Virus record (IMG/VR): IMGVR_UViG_3300010885_040366
Coordinates: 1 to 30,855 of that record
DNA: 30,855 nucleotides
Source: a virus
Direction: 5' to 3' (one strand)
The notes beneath the pieces are model-generated. The model saw only the letters and a list, made by a program, of their open reading frames with translations. It made no database searches and had not been told where the DNA came from. Numbering within the stretch: the stretch's first letter is position 1; every line of letters begins with the position of its first letter. The position numbers and the translations under genes were made by a program. Positions 26,019 to 30,855 of the stretch are shown in pieces.

Positions 26019-26606
26019 ATGAATACGATTAGACAAGAAACTGTTTTAGTTTTAAATAGATGTTGGCAAGCAATTAACATTAAAAGTCCAGCAGAAGCCA
26101 TCTCAATGATGTATGATGATTCTGCAACTGGTTTGGATGTAAGAGGAGAGGATAATATGGTCCCATTAAAGTGGGAAGATTGGATTTCTATGCCTTATGA
26201 TGAAAATTCTTCATATATAAAAACAGTAAGTTTACAAATCAAAATCCCAAAAATTATCGTACTTTCTAATTTCGATAGAGTTCCTTTCAAGCGTCCGAAG
26301 TTTACAACCAAAAATCTTTGGATCAGAGATGGTGGAATTTGCCAATATACCGGAAAAAAACTAACCCCCAACAATGGAAACATAGATCATATAATTCCTA
26401 AAAGTAAGGGCGGTAAAAGTATTTGGACTAATTGCGTATTGGCTCATAAAGAAGTAAATGCAAAGAAAGCAGATAGAACTCCGGAAGAGTCTGGCTTGAC
26501 ATTAATTAGAAAACCATTAGCACCTAGAGATCTTCCAGTAAGTCTTTATATTAAAAATAAACACAATATAAAAGAATGGGATATTTTTTTAAAGGATTTA
26601 AATTGA
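26019..26606 (+). CDS. HNH nuclease family protein with reduced zinc knuckles
   Basis: A 195-residue protein. N-terminal half (VLVLNRCWQAINIKSPAEAISMMYDDSA) is the usual leading domain of phage HNH proteins of this group. The HNH core reads GICQYTGKKL, then NIDHIIPKSKGGKSIWTNCVLAHKEVNAKKADRTPEESG with Asp-His and Asn in place. Relatives normally have CxYC and ACxxCN pairs for zinc; here the second Cys of the first pair is Thr and both of the second pair are lost (LAHKEVN). It may be active without that zinc or be decayed. Starts 13 nt after tRNA-Val. Confidence 0.75.
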   Translation: MNTIRQETVLVLNRCWQAINIKSPAEAISMMYDDSATGLDVRGEDNMVPLKWEDWISMPYDENSSYIKTVSLQIKIPKIIVLSNFDRVPFKRPKFTTKNLWIRDGGICQYTGKKLTPNNGNIDHIIPKSKGGKSIWTNCVLAHKEVNAKKADRTPEESGLTLIRKPLAPRDLPVSLYIKNKHNIKEWDIFLKDLN

Positions 26607-26607
26607 T

Positions 26608-27015
26608 ATGAGAATTTCTTGGAAAGATTATGCTCTAAAAATGGCAGAAGTCACCACTCTTCGTTCCGAAGATCCTTTTATGAAGGTTGGTGCTGTTGTT
26701 TTAAATAAAGAAAATAGAGTTGTTGGTGTGGGATATAACGGACTTGCTTCTGGAAAAAATGTTACAGAAGAGTTTTGGAAAGATAGAGACGAACGCAGAA
26801 AATACATGATACATGCAGAAGCAAATGCTCTTCTTAATGTTAAAAGAGGAGAAGGTGATTTACTTGCGTGTACATTACTTCCTTGCGGTTCCTGTGCAAC
26901 ATTGATAGCTGCACACGGAATCAAACATGTAATATATAATGAAGTTTACAAGAGAGACACATCTTCCTTAGAGATTTTTAAATTCTATGGAATAGAATGT
27001 GAACAATTAGTCTGA
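26608..27015 (+). CDS. Deoxycytidylate (dCMP) deaminase
   Basis: A 135-residue protein. The zinc site is complete: HAEANAL (69-75, His69 ligand, Glu71 proton donor) and PCGSCA (92-97, Cys93 and Cys96). GAVVLNKENRVVGVGYNGLASG (28-49) is the substrate-side block of ComEB/dCMP deaminases. It would make dUMP from dCMP for thymidylate supply. Length is short but typical of the compact phage form. ATG one base after the HNH stop; 3' end overlaps the convergent AAA+ gene by nine bases. Confidence 0.85.
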   Translation: MRISWKDYALKMAEVTTLRSEDPFMKVGAVVLNKENRVVGVGYNGLASGKNVTEEFWKDRDERRKYMIHAEANALLNVKRGEGDLLACTLLPCGSCATLIAAHGIKHVIYNEVYKRDTSSLEIFKFYGIECEQLV

Positions 27016-29454
27016 AATAATATCTTCCAGACAATATAGAATCGAAACGACTCTATCATTGTCTTCCAATACTTCATCTATCAATTTTGTTGTTATTGGA
27101 CCAAATTCATGTTCTTCCATAAAATCTTTTATAAATTTTATAAGATCTTGTGTTTTAATTTTTTTCAATGCTCTTAAAATGTTAGAATCCAATGCACCTA
27201 TCTTGTAATGATCTTGAATTGTGTGTAACAATTTTTCTATTTTTAAATATTGTATTCTATTTTTAATAAGATTTGGAAGTTTATATGGAGTTTCTTCTTT
27301 TTTGAAATCAATTTTCTCGTAATTTTCCAATAAATTTTCGAATTTTGTCTTAAATGGTTTTAATCTACAAAAATTTTTATATCTAGATTCTTTCAGTTCT
27401 TCGTATTGAGATTTTCTTATAGGTAAATTATAATAGAAATATCTTTCTGCTAATATTTTGTGTCTTAGATTTGTACTGATATTTTCTTTCATTTCAAGTC
27501 TATTAGCTTCGATGTCTTCATCGCTATCAGGATTTGTTGATTTCTCTGCGTTCTTGTCCTGAACATATTGTACTAATATCTGCGAAGCTAATATTCCAAT
27601 TTCCTTTTCTTCAGGAGTTCTTGCACCACCAGTAGTTAAATAACTCGCAAACTCATCTAAAAACACCAATAACCCCTTAGCTTTTAATCTTGGCGTGATA
27701 GCCGCCATAAGTTGTTTATTTTTGTTGTATGCGTTATCAAGCGTTTCTAATACAGCTACCATATCATTATAAATACGTTCTTCGTTAGAATTAGGTTTTA
27801 TGTTTTTTAATTTGCTTACATCTGGTTTATATACATCGCCAACTTTTGTACCAAAAGCATTGGCTGCTTTGTTTACTGTTTGTGGGATTATATTAAATGG
27901 TATTGCAAATCCTCCTCGACTCCATGATTCTTGATCATAATCTGCTCCTCTTTTTCTTAAATTTTCCAATTTTATGCCGCCTTTTTCTTTTAAATACAAC
28001 CAAAAATCATCAGCCCATTTACTACCACAGTCGCTTTGTGCTGCTTTAATAACATCTTCTTGCCACCACGAAGAAACCACATCTACTTTATCAGTTGTTT
28101 TTTCTAAGTTTACATATTGTTTTATCTTTTCATAGTATCTATCATTCTCCGGTGTTCGAAGCTGGGGGTCTGATTTAATAATTTTTGTATAAACTATTGC
28201 AAATGACTTATCATAATTAAGTCTTTTAAAAGTTTTATTAAATCTTTCAATTGCTCTTGGAGAAGGTCTTATACCCTTTTCTTCTGGTTCTTGATAAGGT
28301 TGTTCCCATTCAGGAGCCGCAGATATAGCCGTTGCAGTATCATCAACAGTATTTTTTATAAGATTTTGGTTTTGAAGACCAAGTCTTTTATATGGTGCTT
28401 CTGCTACAAATCCTATAATATCTTTCTTAAATCCTTTTTTCTCTGCATAGTCAAACCAACTGGTAGCATCTAAATAGACATAATATTGTGTAGCTCTGGT
28501 CATTAATGCTTCTTGTTCAAAAACATCTCTAAAAACACCTCCAGATGCTTTTCCGTGTGGCTTTACGTTTCCAGCACCACAAATGGTTATACCATTTGAT
28601 AATTTATTTCCTCCCCATAATCCCTCATCAAAAAGTTTTATAAAAAGGTTGAATACATTTCCATTTTGAGTTCTATTAAACTCATCTATAAAAAAAATTC
28701 CCTTTGCATTGCCTTCCATAGCAAGCGTCATAGGAGCCTCTTTTATGTTATAAGTATCTACTGCAAGTTTATCTGCCTTTTCGTCTCCTGTTGGTTCTGG
28801 TCGATTCAATAAATCTGGAATACCCATAATTTCCATAGGAATTATTTGATCACCATTAACTTGAAAAAGTGTAAAAACATTTCCACTTCGAATTTCGTTT
28901 TCAATAAAAGATGCATTCTTTTTAAACTCTGGTGGAAGTTTGGCATAATCTATAAAAGATTTAGCTCCTTTTTCATCAGATGTATCCTTAAACCTTTTTT
29001 GATATTCATCAGATTCTCTCCATCTTTTATATTCAACAGAATTTTTAATCATTTTATTAAGCTCTCTTCCTCTAGCATCCAACCCAAGTTCAGCTGCTTT
29101 TTCATTACAAAAATTATAAATACCTTCTGTTTTTCCTGTAGAAGGCTCTCCGAAAAACAACATAGTTCTTTTATTTTTGTCTGGTTCTTCGTTATAGTTT
29201 TCATCCCAAGCTTTATTCAGATCAACCATTGCCATATGTGTTAACATAGGTTTTAGGTTTCTAACCGCAGCCAAATTTTTTAAATTTGGCATTGGTGCAT
29301 TGTCTTCCGTTGGGTTTATATCATATTTTTTACCAAACATAGCAGAAACCTCTTCATCACTTTCATCGTCTTCTTTTAATAAACGCTCATTATTTTCTCT
29401 TGAAATAATTTTATAATACATTTCTTCTAGGTTAACAATATCATTATTTTTCAT
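27007..29454 (-). CDS. Tagged MoxR-like AAA+ ATPase (815 aa)
   Basis: The N-terminus MKNNDIVNLEEMYYKIISRE is the shared tag, followed by an acidic stretch (ERLLKEDDESDEE). AAA+ core: Walker A GEPSTGKT (103-110 region), a long insert (about 120-240), Walker B GIFFIDEFNR (252-261), and sensor-1-like ICGAGN (291-296). Residues about 400-815 form a large helical C-terminal part rich in Lys and Glu. The downstream partner is the VWA protein in the same operon, the usual MoxR/VWA pairing for protein remodelling or metal insertion. The tag suggests that the ATPase is targeted to, or processed with, virion-type proteins. Confidence 0.8.
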   Translation of the reverse strand: MKNNDIVNLEEMYYKIISRENNERLLKEDDESDEEVSAMFGKKYDINPTEDNAPMPNLKNLAAVRNLKPMLTHMAMVDLNKAWDENYNEEPDKNKRTMLFFGEPSTGKTEGIYNFCNEKAAELGLDARGRELNKMIKNSVEYKRWRESDEYQKRFKDTSDEKGAKSFIDYAKLPPEFKKNASFIENEIRSGNVFTLFQVNGDQIIPMEIMGIPDLLNRPEPTGDEKADKLAVDTYNIKEAPMTLAMEGNAKGIFFIDEFNRTQNGNVFNLFIKLFDEGLWGGNKLSNGITICGAGNVKPHGKASGGVFRDVFEQEALMTRATQYYVYLDATSWFDYAEKKGFKKDIIGFVAEAPYKRLGLQNQNLIKNTVDDTATAISAAPEWEQPYQEPEEKGIRPSPRAIERFNKTFKRLNYDKSFAIVYTKIIKSDPQLRTPENDRYYEKIKQYVNLEKTTDKVDVVSSWWQEDVIKAAQSDCGSKWADDFWLYLKEKGGIKLENLRKRGADYDQESWSRGGFAIPFNIIPQTVNKAANAFGTKVGDVYKPDVSKLKNIKPNSNEERIYNDMVAVLETLDNAYNKNKQLMAAITPRLKAKGLLVFLDEFASYLTTGGARTPEEKEIGILASQILVQYVQDKNAEKSTNPDSDEDIEANRLEMKENISTNLRHKILAERYFYYNLPIRKSQYEELKESRYKNFCRLKPFKTKFENLLENYEKIDFKKEETPYKLPNLIKNRIQYLKIEKLLHTIQDHYKIGALDSNILRALKKIKTQDLIKFIKDFMEEHEFGPITTKLIDEVLEDNDRVVSILYCLEDIISD

Positions 29455-29504
29455 ACTTTATACTTTATTTATCTTAACTATATATTTATTCTACATTTAT
29501 TTTT

Positions 29505-30557
29505 TTAGGAATGAGGAACATCTGCCGTATATACTTTCATTAATGGAGATAATTTTTCAATTCCAGATTTAAGACTATAGCTATCTGCACATATTAATGC
29601 TATTTTTTCATTAGCAGTCGGAACTTTTGGACTATCTTCAACACCACCATCCGTAAAGACTAAAAATCCGTCTAATGGTTCCATTCGTTGAGATTTTATA
29701 TAGTTTGTAACATTTGATATATTAGTTCCCCCCCATTTTATATCTAAAGCACCAAATAATAAACTTTTTAGTTTTTTCTTATCGCTTACTAATTGAAACA
29801 ATACATTACTATCCTTAATATGTTTATTATTTGATGAAAATTCTTCTGTAGTATCTATTTCTATATGAGCATAAACCCTTGTATCAAAAAATAAAACAGT
29901 TAGAACAACCTGACTCAATTGCATTGCTATCTTATATATTTCGCTTAAAAATATATTTAATACATCACTACCAACAGATCCACTAGTATCTACGGCTATG
30001 ACGGTTCTTAGTAAATCTTCTTCTCCTACTTCTCTATAAGATGGTTCATATATATAAGATCCAATATATCTAGTATCTGGTCTGTTTCTTAATTCTTCAA
30101 TTTTTGGTGTTTTGTCCATCATTCTATACAAAACACCTTGCCAATCAATTTTTAAAGGAGTATATTTTCTATTAAATCTACTGCTTCCACTGCCGCTATC
30201 ATTCGATCTTCCGATTCCACTTTCTTTTAATCTTTCCTCTTCTTCTCTTTCAATCCTAGCGGCTATTTCTTCTACATCTGAATTTATTTGAGATTGGGAT
30301 TTTTCTCTTTCTTCTTTAGATTTTCTAGTATATTGCGGATTTCCTTTATATTTTTCTGGAAGATCGGTTACCTCTACCTCATCATCTTTTCCTAAATGAG
30401 AATCAAGACCCGGAACATGTATATCTTTATCTAAAATATCTTTTAGAGTGGGTGGTTTTGATTTACCGCTTTTAGAACCTTCGGGACCAACAGGACTATC
30501 TTTAGGTTGTTTTCTATACACCTGAATATCATTTATATTGTATGTTTTAGTTTTCAT
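29505..30557 (-). CDS. VWA domain protein, partner of the MoxR-like ATPase
   Basis: A 350-residue protein. Residues 1-130 are low-complexity and charged (Lys/Ser/Glu-rich, with SGIGRSNDSGSGSSRFNRK). The VWA-like domain follows: VIAVDTSGSVGSD (186-198) gives the MIDAS Asp190, Ser192 and Ser194; GGTNISN has Thr278; FLVFTDGG (298-305) has Asp303. All metal ligands are present, so it should bind Mg2+. Paired VWA and MoxR ATPases act together on client proteins. It lies 50 nt upstream of the ATPase gene (minus strand) and 4 nt after the GEGK gene. Confidence 0.8.
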   Translation of the reverse strand: MKTKTYNINDIQVYRKQPKDSPVGPEGSKSGKSKPPTLKDILDKDIHVPGLDSHLGKDDEVEVTDLPEKYKGNPQYTRKSKEEREKSQSQINSDVEEIAARIEREEEERLKESGIGRSNDSGSGSSRFNRKYTPLKIDWQGVLYRMMDKTPKIEELRNRPDTRYIGSYIYEPSYREVGEEDLLRTVIAVDTSGSVGSDVLNIFLSEIYKIAMQLSQVVLTVLFFDTRVYAHIEIDTTEEFSSNNKHIKDSNVLFQLVSDKKKLKSLLFGALDIKWGGTNISNVTNYIKSQRMEPLDGFLVFTDGGVEDSPKVPTANEKIALICADSYSLKSGIEKLSPLMKVYTADVPHS

Positions 30558-30561
30558 TTTT

Positions 30562-30855
30562 TTATTTTGCTAATCTATCTGCTTCTTCTTTACTAATAGG
30601 ACTTACCATAACTTCTCCCGTTTTTTTATCTATGTGATTTACTATTCCATATTCAGTAGGATTGTATTTAGTTTCTATGACTTGCCCAACTTTTAATGTA
30701 TTTTCTTGATCCTCTCCTTCACCTTTACCTTCACCCTTACCTTCACCCTTACCTTCACCCTTACCTTCACCCTTACCTTCACCCTTACCTTCACCCTTAC
30801 CTTCACCCTTACCTTCACCCTTACCTTCACCCTTACCTTCACCCTCGCCTTCGCC
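30562..30855 (-). CDS. Partial protein with (Gly-Glu-Gly-Lys)n repeat
   Basis: Open from the window edge to TAA at 30562-30564 on the minus strand. The visible part is about 11 tetrapeptide GEGK units, then EDQENTLKVGQVIETKYNPTEYGIVNHIDKKTGEVMVSPISKEEADRLAK, which looks like a small KOW/SH3-type C-terminal domain. The repeat is perfect at DNA level over most of its length. The N-terminus lies outside the window. It is the first visible gene of the operon with VWA and MoxR-like genes. Confidence 0.7.
   Translation of the reverse strand, partial: GEGEGEGKGEGKGEGKGEGKGEGKGEGKGEGKGEGKGEGKGEGKGEGEDQENTLKVGQVIETKYNPTEYGIVNHIDKKTGEVMVSPISKEEADRLAK
30715..30855 (-). repeat. 12-bp tandem repeat, about 11.7 units
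   Basis: Unit GGTGAAGGTAAG (minus strand), in frame, with small changes only at both ends. It runs off the window. Expected to vary in copy number. Confidence 0.9.

Noticed and set aside
26019-26606. HNH gene as a homing endonuclease in an intron
   Set aside because: It is free-standing, with no split gene around it; the fold matches the general phage HNH group.
26628-26924. Minus-strand 98-codon ORF inside the dCMP deaminase gene
   Set aside because: Antisense shadow of a complete, motif-bearing enzyme gene.

Overview
The window reads as part of a tailed double-stranded DNA phage genome (Caudoviricetes), probably a large one. Both ends cut through genes. Supporting content: a lysis cassette (spanin-like lipoprotein, two-TM holin candidate, pesticin/T4-type lysozyme), an Rnl5-type RNA ligase, dCMP deaminase, HNH nuclease, three or four tRNA genes, a MoxR-like AAA+ ATPase with a VWA partner, and many small phage-type proteins. 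No terminase, capsid, tail or polymerase gene is seen here. The lipoprotein signal and spanin-like layout suggest a Gram-negative host. Most starts have A/C-rich leaders without a Shine-Dalgarno motif, so a host that depends little on SD (Bacteroidota, for example) is possible but unproven.

Region 1 (1-2285): a + strand run of small, mostly acidic proteins, several overlapping by 1-4 nt, including a DUF1281/Api92-like protein. Region 2 (2286-10243): an array of short transcription units. Most hold one gene, an own promoter (TTGCTA or TTGCAA, a 17-nt spacer almost always starting TTACCAGAAAT, then a TATACT-like -10) and an own intrinsic terminator, often with a GAAA loop. Nine copies of a near-perfect long palindrome (core GGAGGTGT...ACACCTCC), GC-rich spacer hairpins, TTAATTAA iterations and a 113-bp perfect duplication lie between units. 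Several genes start 7-10 nt after the -10 and so look leaderless. Three units begin with a tiny leader ORF of 8-13 codons. Cargo includes a DUF932 protein, a Cys-rich phage/plasmid protein (DUF7227-type) and a papain/C39-like cysteine peptidase candidate.

Region 3 (10244-17516): AT-richer DNA on both strands: a PD-(D/E)XK-like nuclease candidate, a Pyr_excise-like protein, a set of tiny very basic proteins, a nucleotidyltransferase and several proteins with a shared N-terminal tag (M-x-N-K-D-x-I-x-L-E-x-x-Y-x-K-I). Region 4 (17517-23429): an intergenic stretch that can fold into nested stems and a possible pseudoknot, a metallophosphoesterase with an N-terminal HTH, the lysis module, tRNA-Thr(TGT), an aberrant tRNA-Glu(TTC)-like gene, tRNA-Ser(TGA) and the RNA ligase. 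Region 5 (23430-30855): two adjacent paralogues with the motif set of LCIB-type beta-carbonic anhydrases, tRNA-Val(TAC), HNH, dCMP deaminase, then a minus-strand operon of a GEGK-repeat protein (partial), a VWA protein and a tagged MoxR-like ATPase.

The most notable items are the LCIB-like carbonic-anhydrase pair, the promoter/palindrome/terminator cassette array with its leaderless leader ORFs, and the N-terminal tag on otherwise unrelated proteins, which may be a virion-targeting signal. All function calls come from reading motifs; no database search was run.
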